Shown here in pieces: positions 10,718 through 21,880 of a DNA stretch of 64,000 bases (position 1 is its first letter; each line of letters starts with the position of its first letter). Below the pieces are notes generated by a model. That model saw only the letters and a program-made list of their open reading frames with translations. It was not told where the DNA came from and did not search any database. A program made the position numbers and the translations under genes. This DNA is from Anomaloglossus baeobatrachus (Eukaryota > Chordata > Amphibia > Anura > Aromobatidae), in the NCBI RefSeq assembly GCF_048569485.1, contig NC_134355.1, positions 662,226,215-662,290,214 on the forward strand. The letters run 5' to 3'.

Positions 10718-11836
10718 ATGGGTCAGAAGAGAGATTTGACGGGATCTGAAAAGTCCAGAATTGTGAGATCTCTTGCAGAGGGATGCAGCACTCTTGAAAT
10801 TGCCAAACTTTTAAATCGTGATCACTGAACAATCAAGCGTTTCATGGAAAATATCCAACAGGGTCGCAAGAAGCATGTTGGGCAAAAAAGGTGCAAAATA
10901 ACTGCCCATGAACTGAGCAAAATCAAGCATGAAGCTGCCAAGATGCCATTTGACACCAGTTTGGCCATATTTCAGAGCTGCAACGTTACTGGAGTATCAA
11001 AAAAGCACAAGGTGTGCCATACTCAGGGACATGGCCAAGGTAAGGAAGGCTGAAAAACCACCACCTCTGAACAAGAAACAGAAGATAAAATGTCAAGACA
11101 AGAAATATCTTAAGACTGATTTTTCTAAGGTTTATTGGATTGATGAAATGAGGGTGACTCTTGACGTGCTAGATGGTTGGGCCAGAGGCTGGATTAGTAA
11201 AGGGCAGAGAGCTCCACTCCGACTCAGACACCAGCAAGGTGGAGGTGGAGTACTGGTATGGGCTGGTATCATCAAAGATGAACTTGTGGGACCTTTTCGG
11301 GTTGAGGATGTAGTGAAGCTCCGCTCCTAGATCTACTGCTAGTTTCTGAAAGACAACTTCTTCAAGCAGTGGTACAGGAAGAAGTCGGTATCGTTCAAGA
11401 AAATAATAATAATATTTATAATCTTTATTTTTTATAGCCGCAACATATTCTGCAGCGCAAGATAAACATGATTTTCATACAGGACAATGCTCCATCACAT
11501 GCATCCAACTACTCCACAGCGTGACTGGCCAGAAAAGGTCTAAAAGATGAAAAAATAATGACATGGCCCCCTTGTTCACCTGATCTGAATCCAATAGAGA
11601 ACCTGTGGTCCCTCATAAAATGTGAGATCTCCAGGGAAGGAAAACAGTACACCTCTCGGAGCAGTGTCTGGGAGGCTGTGGTGGCTGCTGCACGTAATGT
11701 TGATCGTAAACAGATCAAGCAACTGAGAGAATCTATGGATGGTAGGCTATTGAGTGTCATCATAACGAAAGGTGGCTATATTGGTCACTCATTTTTTAGG
11801 GTTTTGATTTTGCATGTCAGAAATGTTTATTTCTAA
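10718..11836 (+). pseudogene. Tc1-type transposase remnant
   Basis: The reading starts at MGQKRDLTGSEKSRIVRSLA with the N-terminal helix-turn-helix. It then carries a stop at about 10,826, at least two frameshifts, and an in-gene insertion of (AAT)n-linked repeat near 11,401-11,463. The catalytic pieces are still readable: VYWIDEMRV (first Asp), FIQDNAPSHA (second Asp) and SPDLNPIENLW (Glu). This is the DD34E layout of the Tc1 group. A stop lies between the second Asp and the Glu, at about 11,521. The family cuts and pastes at TA; this copy cannot make an active enzyme. Confidence 0.8.
11401..11463. repeat. SINE-like fragment with (AAT)n, inside the Tc1 transposase
   Basis: The run AATAATAATAATATTTATAA is followed by TTTTTATAGCCGCAACATAT and TCTGCAGCGC. 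It interrupts the Tc1 coding sequence just before the second catalytic Asp. Its composition matches the trinucleotide-linked repeat at 8,857. Confidence 0.5.
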
Positions 11837-11934
11837 ATTGTGTGCAGTTATATTGGTTTACCTGGTGAAAGTAAACAAGTAAGATGGGAATATATTTGTT
11901 TTTTATTAAGTTGCCTAATAATTCTGCACAGTAA

Positions 11935-12492
11935 AGGCCCCGTCACACACTACGATATGCAAGAGCGATCGCACCTGCCCCCGTCGTTTGTGCGTCATGG
12001 GCAATTCATTGCCCGTGGCGCACAATGTCGTTAACCCCCATCACAAGTAGTTACCTCCCTAACGACGTCTCTGTAGGCGGCGAACATCCTCTTCCTGAAG
12101 GGGGAGGGACGTTCAGCGTCACAGCGACGTTACACAGTGGCCGCCCAATAGTAGCGGAGGGGAGTAGATGAGCGGCCTGAACACCCCCCCACCTCCTTTC
12201 TTCCTCATTGCCAGCAGGACGCAGGTAAGCTATGTTCGTCGTTCCCGGGGTGTCACACGTAGCGATGTGTGCTGCCTCAGGAACGATGAACAATCGGCGC
12301 GCAGAAGGCGGAACGACATTATGAAAATGAAGGACGTGTCTACGAGCAATGATAAGGTGAATATTTTTGCTCGTTAACAGTCGTTCGGAGGTGTCACACG
12401 CTACGACATCTCTAACGATGCCGGATGTGCGTCACAAATTCCGTGACCCCAACGACATATCGTTAGATATATCGTAGCGTGTGATGGGGCCT
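11935..12492. mobile_element. PIF/Harbinger-type MITE (H3) inside the Tc1 end
   Basis: The left end AGGCCCCGTCACACACTACG is inverted at the right (CGTAGCGTGTGATGGGGCCT). TAA flanks both sides (11,932-11,934 and 12,493-12,495). It lies in the right subterminal region of the 10,521 Tc1 element and is therefore younger than it. The interior is CpG-rich and non-coding. Confidence 0.85.
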
Positions 12493-12676
12493 TAATAGTT
12501 ACCTGCACAAACAGATATGCTCCTAAGATAGCCAAATCTAAAAAAACCCACTCCAACTTCCAAAATATTAAGCTTTGATATTTATGAGTCTTTTGGGTTG
12601 ATTGAGAACATAGTTGTTAATCAATAATAAAAAAATCCTCTAAAATACAACTTGCCTAATAGTTCTGCACACGGTG

Positions 12677-13313
12677 TAGATCGTGTACTAAAAATAAAGC
12701 TAGAATGTACAGGCTCCTTTCACGTATGATGTAATTTGTCATGTGATTGGGGGCATTTTATACATGCAGCCAGGTTTCTAACAAACATTCTTTTTCTAAG
12801 TCCACGTGGGCATGAAGTAATAGAGCCCTAGATGGGGGTAGAGGGATGAGTAGTCCTCTACAACCGCGATGTGTCCTCCTCTGCTTTTCCTGGACCTCCT
12901 GCTGCATGCCGCAGGAGGCCCAGGATGGGCTGCACCCACGATGATGTGTCCTCCTCTGCTCAGGCAGACGCTGTCACGCAGGCTGGGTGCAACGTCTGAC
13001 TGCAACGAGTCACAGATGCCAGGAAAGCCAGTGAGTGAGGAAAGCAGTGCATATGAAATGAGCAATGATGAGGTCGCAGGAGCAGCATACAGCTGCGTGG
13101 GAGCAGTTTACAGCTGAATCGGAGCTTCGATAAGTATGAAGCACTTATTTCATTCTTATTTTCTTTATATTTTCTTTATTTTTTTTTTATTTCTCAAGTG
13201 CCAGATCTGAATCAAACAAAAAACCTGGAATCCAGGGTCTGGGTCCAGAACCCAGGCAACTTTGAAACCACGCGGATCCAGACTTTTACAGTCCGGGTCC
13301 ACCCATCCCTAAT
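12677..13313. repeat. Repeat fragment with hAT-like right end
   Basis: The segment finishes with GGGTCCACCCATCCCTAA at about 13,296-13,313, which looks like the outer end of a hAT-type MITE, but I could not locate its left partner. The phrase TCTAAGTCCACGTGGGCATG near 12,798 recurs in inverted, diverged form at about 51,610. There is no gene. Confidence 0.35.
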
Positions 13314-13533
13314 ATCCATTATTATCAGACTGAAATGCTAAGTTGTAAATTGTATTATTATTATTTTTTTATTTGAAATTGTATTATAATATGTGATTTA
13401 CAGTTTAAAATATACATTCTAAGATGGATATGATACTATAAAATAACAATTTGAAACAATGAAACTACCATATGCAAAATTACACCAGGGAAGTCAGTGA
13501 CGCTATAGCCTTACTACCTTTAATTGTTATGCT

Positions 13534-13539
13534 TTTATT
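13534..13539 (-). promoter_or_regulatory. Candidate polyadenylation signal of the CYP2 gene
   Basis: The minus strand reads AATAAA inside GTGCAAATAAAAGC, 265 bases downstream of the P450 stop codon. The sequence between is free of recognised repeats, so it can serve as a short 3' untranslated region. The call rests on motif and position. Confidence 0.6.
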
Positions 13540-13803
13540 TGCACTTTACAGCAGTAGAATTACACAGATGCACCATGTTTAATGCAAAATAACCATCCTT
13601 AAAGAAAAAAAACCCACAAAGAACCCCATAATTTCCCGATAATTTGTTGACAGTCCACCTCCCTCTTTTAACAGCTGTGTGAGACTTCCTGTTCCTGCTT
13701 CTGAGCAGGGAGATCTTTTACAATCTTGGTACTCTTTAGGATGCAGCTCCATTATGAAACTGTTCTAGAAGTGTGCTGTCTATGGCCAATCTAAGGATTC
13801 TTC

Positions 13804-13982
13804 TCATCTGCGAGGGATTGCACAGATTTCATGGGGTAATGGGGCATTAGTGAACCCTGGAGCCGGGCTAAGGTCCAGCTCAGCCCCTGGTGGGGCCTTA
13901 AATGTGAAGTTCTGCAGCAGAGTTGTGAAGAACAGGAAAAGCTCCATTTTTGCTAAGTTTTCTCCAGCGCAACTTCTTTTAC
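13804..13982 (-). CDS. Cytochrome P450 family 2, exon 9 (haem-binding, C-terminus)
   Basis: The last coding exon is 179 bases and starts after an acceptor reading TTTTATCCAG. It completes a codon split after its first base (GGT, Gly) and codes for 58 residues before TGA. With the end of exon 8 it forms the P450 signature PFSLGKRSCAGE, in which the Cys is the fifth ligand of the haem iron. It continues with MELFLFFTTLLQNF and ends PHEICAIPRR. P450s of family 2 are endoplasmic-reticulum monooxygenases that take electrons from P450 reductase and oxidise lipids and foreign compounds. The substrate here cannot be read from sequence. I am sure of the family and unsure of the subfamily (2C- or 2K-like are possible). 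I see no disabling change. Confidence 0.93.
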
Positions 13983-14373
13983 CTGGATAAAATATAAAAA
14001 GACGATAAGAATATTACGTGTTATATAATTACTGTTAAAGATAGGTGCTTTCGTTCAGTTATGCTGCCAATCTTGTCTTTAGGTTTTGTGTGGTATTACC
14101 GCTCAGTCCAATTTACTTCAAAGGCGCTGAATTGAGACATCAGACACCATCTCTAACTTTTGTTTTGGAGAGCATATTATAACTAGAGTTGAGCGCGGTT
14201 CGCGGTTCGAGGTTCTCCAGTTCGCGGCTCGAGTGATTTTGGGGGCTGTTCTAGATCGAACTAGAACTCGAGCTTTTTTGCTAAAGCTCGATAGTGCTAG
14301 ATACGTTCGAGAACGGTTCTAGCAGCAAAAAAAACAGCTAATTCCTAGCTGGCTTTCCGCTGTAATAGTGTAA

Positions 14374-15228
14374 AGGTCCAGTCACACTAAGCAACTTACT
14401 AGCGATCCCAACAACGATAGGGATCGCTGGTAAGTTGCTAGGAGGTTGCTGGTGAGATGTCACACTGCGACGCTCCAGCGATCCCACCAGCAACCTGACC
14501 TGGCAGGGATCGCTGGAGCATCGCTACACGAGTTGCTGGTGAGCTCACCAGCAACCAGTGACCAGCCCCCAGCGCCACGTGGAAGATGCTGCGCTTGGTA
14601 ACTAAGGGAAATATCGGGTAACCAACCCGATATTTACCTTGGTTACCAGCGCACGGAGCTACACGTGCAGAGAGCAGGGAGCAGCGCACACTGAGCGCTG
14701 GCTCCCTGCTCTCCTAGTTACAGCACACATCGGGTTAATTACCCGATGTGTGCTGCAGCTACATGTGCACAGAGCAGGGAGCAGCGCACAATGCTTAGCG
14801 CTGGCTCCTTGCTCTCCTAGTTACAGCACACATCGGGTTAATTAACCCGATGTGTGCTGCAGCTACATGTGCACAGAGCAGGAGCCGGCACTGACAGTGA
14901 GAGCTGTGGAGGCTGGTAGCAAAGGTAAATATCGGGTAACCAAGGACAGGGCTTCTTGGTTACCCGATGTTTACCGTGGTTACCAGCCTCCGCAGAAGCC
15001 GACTCCTGCTGCCTGCACATTTAGTTGTTGCTGTCTCGCTGTCACACACAGCGATCTGCGCTTCACAGCGGGACAGCAACAACTAAAAAATGGCCCAGAA
15101 CATTCAGCAACAACCAACGACCTCACAGCAGGGGCCGGGTTGTTGCTGGATGTCACACACAGCAACATTGCTAGCAACGTCACAAAAGTTGTTCGTTAGC
15201 AGCGATGTTGCTTAGTGTGACGGGGCCT
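14374..15228. mobile_element. PIF/Harbinger-type MITE (H4) inside hAT copy 1
   Basis: The left end AGGTCCAGTCACACTAAGCA is inverted at the right (TGCTTAGTGTGACGGGGCCT). TAA flanks both sides (14,371-14,373 and 15,229-15,231). At 855 bp it is long for a MITE, because its interior holds several inverted and direct copies of a block with CAGAGCAGGGAGCAGCGCAC and CACATCGGGTTAATTA. It has no coding potential. Confidence 0.85.
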
Positions 15229-15839
15229 TAAGTCACTCTGTGACTCACACTATTATGACATTTCAGTGTATAGTGTGCGGGACCAGCGCATTCAGATCAC
15301 TGCTGTATGTATAATGGCGATCGCCATTTTTTTTTTTCCTTGTCTTCCTTCCCTAAGCGCGCGCGTGTAGTGGGGAGGGCCAGCATGTCAGCCAATCCCA
15401 GACACACACACAGCTAAGTGGACTTTTAGCCAGAGAAGCAACGGCATGTGTGATAGGATGTCCATGTCACATGTCCATGCATTATAAAACCGAACATTTT
15501 CCTCCAGCACGCCATTATCTCTTCTGCGTCCTTGGTGTCAGACATCACTGGCGTAGCTCCTATCGCCGATACTGCTGTATACGCTCCATACACAGCACTG
15601 GACAGCTTACGGAGAGCACTTTCTATCAGTCATTTTAAGGGCTCGTACCGGCAGGGTCAGAGCCATAGGTGACAGGTCCTGAAAACAGAGTTTAACAGCT
15701 ACACAAGATGACAGCGTCTGTGTAGCTAAAGTCAGGGATTTCCTCGCTGCCTTTCCCCATTAGGAGGGATAGAAAAGCAGGCTTCCTTTCCTCTACCCAG
15801 AGACCCACAACCCTGCCACTGTACCCTCCTGCCCTTTGC

Positions 15840-16290
15840 ACACTCAAACTCATTGTTACCAAGCCATTATACTAGCAAACACTGAGTGAACTTAGTGGCA
15901 TCCTAAACGTGGCTGTTGGACTTCTGTATTGCCCCAGTAGTGCAAAGATATTTGCAGCACCTCTACCTGCATTGCACACTAAAATTCATTGTTATTAAGC
16001 CATTATACTAGCAAACACTGAGTGAACTTAGTGGCATCCTAAACGTGGCTATTGGACTTCTGTATAGTCCCACTAGTGCAAAGATATTTGCAGCACGTCT
16101 GCCTGCATTGCACACTCCAACTCATTATAACTAAGCCATTATACTAGCAAACACTCAGTGTACCTAGTGGCATCCTAAACGTGACTATTGGACTTCTGTA
16201 TAGTCAGACTAGTGCAAAGATATTTGCAGCACGTCTGCCTGCATTGCACACTCAAACTCATTGTTACTAAGCCATTATACTAGCAAACTA
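15840..16290. repeat. 5' subterminal tandem repeats of the hAT
   Basis: About three and a third units of roughly 136 bases are present, each with GCCATTATACTAGCAAACAC, GTGGCATCCTAAACGTG and GTGCAAAGATATTTGCAGCA. The same repeats reappear inverted at 63,840-64,000 in the second copy. Subterminal repeats of hAT elements commonly bind transposase; that role here is an inference. Confidence 0.8.
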
Positions 16291-16439
16291 TGCTGCCAGT
16301 TTAAGGGCCGTAGTTGCATTGTCAGGGATAGTTATTGTTGTTTATTCTGCTGTTAATAAAGATAGACCACCGCTGCAATCTACACCACCTCTCAATTTTT
16401 ACTACCACATTTTAAGTGCACAATCTTGTCGCAATCAAC

Positions 16440-19400
16440 ATGAGTGGCAAAATGACAGATGCTGGTGGAAAAGGGAAGATGCGTGTTGGAAAAGGAAAAA
16501 AAGGGTTTGTCCGTGGGGAAGGTGGCAAAGCTCCATTAACATCTGCTGAAGATAGACCATCTACCAGCAAAAGTAAGATGTCTACTACTTGCCGTGGACA
16601 ATCCGATGTGCTCCCTTTTTTACGGACACGAACAACAGGAATAAAGGTAGATGATGGCCAAAAAAGGAAAATGCTTGAATGGATCTCAAGTGGTCCAACA
16701 AGTGCCCTCCCAGCCACCTCAACTACCGCATCCAAAAAACACCAGTCCTCTGAGTTGTCATCCCAATAAAACTTGCTTTCTCCCAGCTCTGAAGTCTCCA
16801 TCAGCCCTGCACAGTATGGTGAAAGTGAGATGGCTGAGTCTGCAGAGCTGTTCAGTCACACTATAGCCTGGGAATCAGAGGTCTGCTCCCAAGCTACAGT
16901 GAGTACAGACCAGGAAATGGTCTGCAGTGATGCCCAGAACCTTTGTGACTCTGATTCAGGCCGTGAGGACCAAGTTTCTGAGCATAATGTTGACCCTTTT
17001 TCATAAACTGTAACACCTGTGGTTATAGACAATGAGGAACATACTGATGACCATGAGACGCAGATACCAGATTGGGATGACCACTTAAATATTCGGTCAG
17101 GGCAAGAAGAGGCTCAGTCTTAGGGTGAGGGGAGTGCAAACAGAACAATTGATGAGGAAGTTCTAGATCCCACCTACTGTCAACCCACAGTCAGGCACTC
17201 GAGGAGGTCAACGGAGGCGGTGGAGGAGGATGCAACCGACGACGAAGTTACCTTGCACCTTCCTGGACAGAGTCGGAGCACTGGTAGCACGTCTACAACT
17301 GCATCATCAGCCACCACTCTGCCTCTGAGCACTAGTCGGGGGGGCTCAGCAGGTCGCATGCCCTCTAAGCCTTGCCTAGCCTGGTCCTTTTTTGACATAG
17401 AAAAAGATCGCCCAAATTATGTGATGTGTAAAATTTGTCGTGATTCTGTTAGTAAAGGTCAAAACCTCAGCAGTTTGACAACTTCTTCCATGAATCGTCA
17501 CATGAATAAATATCATAGGTCCCAGTGGGAAGCTCACCGTGCTGCAATGCGGCCTAGCGGAGCGAACCATCCACCGCCTGCCCCTTCCAGTGCATCCGCG
17601 CGCTCTTCGTCTTCTAGGACTGTGGGGACAGCTGTCACACCTGGTTTTCCACGCACAACTTCCACCACTGTAACCGCAACAGGCAGTTTGCTTGGTAGGT
17701 CGTCAGTTGGTTTGGAAGGGGAAACAAGTGCGTGTGTACAGCTCTCTCAGACATCGATAGCACCAACGTTAGATGAAGGCAACATCATGTCTCCGACTGC
17801 ACTTTCCTCACAAACCTGCATTTTTCCAGGGACACCCTACTCAACACCGTCTACACACAGCAGCCAGATCTCTGTCCCTCAGATGTGGACAAATAAAAGT
17901 CCATTTCCTGCGACCCATGACAAAGCTAAGAGGTTGACTTTATCCCTCTGTAAGCTCTTGGCTACCGAAATGCTGCCTTTCCGCCTGGTGAACACACAGG
18001 ATTTTAGAGACCTTATGTCTGTCGCTGTGCCCCAGTACCAGATGCCTAGTCGCCACTACTTCTCTAAGAAAGTTGTGCCCGCGCTACACCAGCATGTCGC
18101 ACACAACATCACCGCTTCCTTGAGAAACTCTGTGTGTGAACGGGTGCATTTTACCACCGATACTTGGACCAGTAAGCATGGACAGGGACGTTACATGTCA
18201 CTGACTGGGCACTGGGTAACTATGGTGATAGATGGTGAAGGGTCTGCTGCACAAGTCTTGCTGTCCCCACGACTTGTGTGTCAATCCTCTGTATGTCCAA
18301 GTTCCGCCACTGCTTCTGCCTCCTCCACCTCATCTGTGTCCTCCACCTCCACCCCAAGCCTGCCTGGTCATGCCACCAGCGTTCTCACTGCGCAGAAGGA
18401 ATCACGCACCCCTCATTACTATGCTGGCAGCAGAGCGCAACGTCATCAGGCGGTCTTTAGCTTGACATGTCTTGGGAATAAGAGTCACACAGCTGAGGAG
18501 TTGTGGTCAGCTCTGCGGTCCGAGTTTAATAAATGGTTGTCTCCACTCAACCTGCAGCCTGGTAAGGCCGTGTGCGACAATGCTGCAAACCTGGGTGCGG
18601 CCCTTCACCTGGGCAAGGTGACACACGTACCTTGTATGGCTCACGTGTTGAACCTTGTTGTCCAGCAATTTTTAACACACTATCCCGGCCTAGATGGCCT
18701 TCTGACCAGGGCACGAAAACTGTCTGCTCACTTTCGCCGTTCAAGCGCCGCAGCTGAGCGACTAGCATCGCTCCAGAAGTCTTGCGGCCTGCCGGTTCAT
18801 CGCCTGAGATGTGCCGACACGCTGGAATTCGACTCTCCACATGTTACAGCGACTGTGGCAGCACCGCCGAGCCCTGGTGCAATACGTCATGACGTATAGC
18901 CTGGGCCAACGAGATGCAGAGGTGGGGCAGATCACCCTGATGGAGTGGTCTCAGATCAAGGACCTATGCACCCTTCTGCACAGTTTCGACATGGCGATGA
19001 ATATGTTTAGCGCTGACAATGCCATTATCAGCATGACAATTCCAGTCATTTACATGCTGGAGCACACGCTAAACACTATTCGGAGTCAGGGGGTGGGACA
19101 ACAGGAAGGGGAGGAACTACAGGAGGATTCATATGCGCAAGACATAACAACATCTCCAAGGTCCAGACGTTCATCATCACCAACGCGGCAGGCATGGGAC
19201 CATGGGGGACAGGGATCAACAAGGGCGCATGGTAGCAGGCGAAATGTTGAGGAAGGTGCAGGAGAACATGAAGAAATGGAGGACGAACTGTCCATGGACA
19301 TGGAAGACTCAGCGGATGAGGGAGACCTTGGTCAAATTTCAGTTGAAAGAGGTTGGGGGGAGATTTCAGAGGAAGAAAGAACGGTTAGCACCTCTATGCC

Positions 19401-19920
19401 ACAAACACAGCGTGGACTTGGTTCGCATGGCTGCGCAAGACACATGAGTGCTTTCTTGCTGCACTACCTCCAACATGACCCTCGTATTGTCAAAATTAGA
19501 AGTGATGATGACTACTGGCTTGCCACACTATTAGATCCCCAGTACAAGTCCAAATTTTGTGACATAATTCCAGCAATAGAAATGGACGCACGTATGCAGG
19601 AGTATCAGCAGAAGCTGTTACTCGATCTTAGCTCGGCTTTTCCACCAAACAACCGTGCAGGTGCAGGGAGTGAATCTTGCTCATTTTGGGCTTCAAATCT
19701 TGAAAAATGGCCAGAGCTCTCCACTTACGCCTTGGAGATTTTGTCGTGTCCAGCTGCCAGCGTTGTCTCTGAACGTGTCTTCAGTGCTGCTGGGTGTGTG
19801 CTGACAGATAAGTGCACGCGTCTGTCCAGTGACAATGTGGACAGACTAACGTTCATCAAAATGAACAAGTCATGGATCCACAAGGAATTTACTACCCCTA
19901 TGTCATCCTGGGGAGAGTAA
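16440..19920 (+). pseudogene. hAT transposase with BED zinc finger (copy 1), broken
   Basis: The start is MSGKMTDAGGKGKMRVGKGK at 16,440. The acidic and serine-rich N-terminal region follows, with stops at about 16,767, 17,004 and 17,122 where copy 2 is open. The BED finger has CKIC near 17,430 and HMNKYH near 17,500. A long Ser/Thr-rich linker is followed by the RNase-H-like core, with CDNAANLGAALHLGK, HVPCMAHVLNLVVQ and TRWNSTLHM. A 5-base deletion relative to copy 2, near 18,810, shifts the frame. The C-terminal dimerisation region (YALEILSCPAASVVSERVFS) ends in a stop at 19,918-19,920. The family excises and reinserts DNA with 8-bp duplications. Similar host proteins (ZBED1 type) are domesticated relatives; the stops and the transposon ends show this one is not a host gene. 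Confidence 0.88.
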
Positions 19921-20760
19921 ATGCTTGTGGATTTGGAATGTGCTTGATGCAAATCAAAACATCCTGTTTGCAACTAGGGCACAACTGCTGCCACTGATGG
20001 GGTGTCTGTGTGGCCCAATTTTTTGAAAAAAGGGAGACTCCGCTTGGAGTAACCCTTGCTTACATTGTTTTTAAAAGGGGCCAAGATGAACAAGTCATGG
20101 TTCAGCAAAGACTTTGCTACCTACCCCGGTGTCATCCTGGGGACGGTTAAAAATGGCGTATTTTTGAATGTGCTTGATGCAAATCTAGCTGTGAAGTGTA
20201 CAACTAGGGCACAAGTGCTGCCACTGAATGGGTGGGTGTGTGTGGGGCACAATTTTTGGAAATAAAAGGGAGACTCCGCTTGGAGTAACCCTTGCTTGTT
20301 GTGTTTTTTAAAAATGATCGAAGATGAACAGAGCTGGGATCAGGAAAGACTTTGCTACCTACCCCGTTGTCATCCTGGGGACAGTTAATTATGTGGTATT
20401 TTTGAATGTGCTTGATGAAAATCAAAACATCCTGTTTGCAACTAGGGCACAAGTGCTGCCACTGATGGGGTGTCTGTGTGGCCCAATTTTTTGAAAAAAG
20501 GGAGACTCCGCTTGGAGTAACCCTTGCTTACATTGTTTTTAAAAGGAGCCAAGATGAACAAGTCATGGTTCAGCAAAGACTTTGCTACCTACCCCGGTGA
20601 TATCCTGGGGACGGTTAAGAATGGCGTATTTTTGAATGTGCTTGATGCAAATCTAGCTGTGAAGTGTACAACTAGGGCACAAGTGCTGCCACTGAATGGG
20701 TGGGTGTGTGTGGGGCCCAATTTTTGGAAAAAAGGGAGACTCCGCTTGGAGTCACCTTGC
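19921..20760. repeat. 3' subterminal tandem repeats of the hAT
   Basis: About three and a half units of roughly 233 bases are present, each with GGGAGACTCCGCTTGGAGT and a piece of the transposase 3' end (ATGAACAAGTCATGG, AAGACTTTGCTACCTACCCC). Units 1 and 3 resemble each other more than unit 2, so there is a 466-base higher-order period. Copy 2 of the transposon has only about two units (about 53,030-53,430). Confidence 0.8.
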
Positions 20761-21302
20761 GGTGTTTTACATGATTTTAGAAGGGCGTGCCATGCCTTTA
20801 TCTGTGTCTCGTCCTCTTTTTCCTCGTTACGCTCTTTTGTTTTCGCATGAGAATTTGTTCTTGTCACTTTCCCATGTGTTTGTGTTGTGTTGTGAGTTGT
20901 TTGTCACCTTTTGGACACCTTTGAGGGTGTTTTCTAGGTGTTTTTATGTGTTTGTGAATGCCTGCCATTGTTTCCTATGCGGTTCGAGTTCGGTTCGTCG
21001 AACGTTTGACGAACCGAACTCGAACGGGACCTCCGTTCGGCGAACCGACCTCGAGCCGAACCGCGACCGGTTCGCTCATCTCTAATTATAACTTGTTCCC
21101 TCCACCCGGTGATGTATACTTTTAACCTGGCTGCCAGAGAGGGGTTATATGCACATTTAAAAATGCCAACAATGCAGACGAGTTATCACATTAACATTTC
21201 TTACTGATTATCCACTGATGTAAAATTGCCTTCAATGGCTCGACAAATGAGTAGAAACTCTTGTTCTTTGTGTGACTGATTTATTTACGCTGGTATAATA
21301 AT

Positions 21303-21514
21303 TAGGGATGAGTGAATGCCTCAAATATTCGGCTTCGCGAATATTTGCCGAATATTCGATGCGCATTATAAGTCTATGGGAAACCCGAATCACAACTATT
21401 CGGAACTATTCGGGCTTCCCATAGACTTACATTGCGCATCGAATATTCGCATAGCGGCGAACTATTCGTTGGATATTCGTGAAGCCGAATATTTGAGGTT
21501 TTCGATCATCCCTA
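21303..21514. mobile_element. Palindromic hAT-type MITE, 212 bp
   Basis: The left end TAGGGATGAGTGAATGCCTC and the right end (GAGGTTTTCGATCATCCCTA) are inverted, and nearly the whole element is a palindrome built of GAATATTCG blocks. A perfect 8-bp duplication ATAATAAT lies at 21,295-21,302 and 21,515-21,522. It encodes nothing. Confidence 0.88.
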
Positions 21515-21880
21515 ATAATAATCACCGCTATCCACAGTACATTGGCTTTCATAAGCAGGTGATGTGATGCCCATAACATGATACTGTATATGGAGACAGA
21601 ATGATCGTATTACTGATTGTTCTATCCCCATCATTGTTTATCGTTCAATGTGAACTGTCCAGTAAATACCCAATAATCAAGTTATATATAGGCATTTATT
21701 TAATGGTCTGAAATCTTCACTGCATAAGTACCTCTAAAGAGTATGGTGCAATACATATAGTGCCCCACTTTTAACTTTTACCCTAGGCCAAACTTTGTCT
21801 AAAACCAGACCTAGCTGTGTCATAAACTTTGTCATGTGTCAAAATTACACAAATTATAATCTGCTGTCTAATCTATTATG

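Larger units (their letters stand above)
10521..12676 (+). mobile_element. Tc1/mariner element with nested insertions
   Basis: The ends are inverted: the left starts CTCTGTGTGCAGAATCATTA and the right reads CTAATAGTTCTGCACACGGT and on to 12,676. TA flanks both sides (10,519-10,520 and 12,677-12,678). A second inner copy of the end motif (TTGCCTAATAATTCTGCACA, about 11,910-11,929) gives the IR/DR arrangement known from Tc1 elements. The element carries a Harbinger-type MITE (11,935-12,492) and a SINE-like piece (about 11,401-11,463). The transposase is broken. Confidence 0.85.
14184..21084 (+). mobile_element. hAT transposon, complete ends (copy 1)
   Basis: The 6.9-kb element has inverted ends (TAGAGTTGAGCGCGGTTCGC at the left; the right end reads GGTTCGCTCATCTCTA) and a perfect 8-bp duplication ATTATAAC on both sides (14,176-14,183 and 21,085-21,092). 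An 8-bp duplication and a BED-finger transposase define the hAT superfamily. Tandem repeats lie inside both ends: a unit of about 136 bases at 15,840-16,290 and a unit of about 233 bases at 19,921-20,760. A Harbinger-type MITE sits at 14,374-15,228. The transposase is broken, so this copy is not autonomous now. A second copy lies at 52,702 onward in opposite orientation. Confidence 0.93.

Noticed and set aside
16440-19920. Possible host ZBED-type gene
   Set aside because: It lies between inverted ends with a perfect 8-bp duplication, has several stops and a frameshift, and has a second copy in the window. It is a transposon gene.
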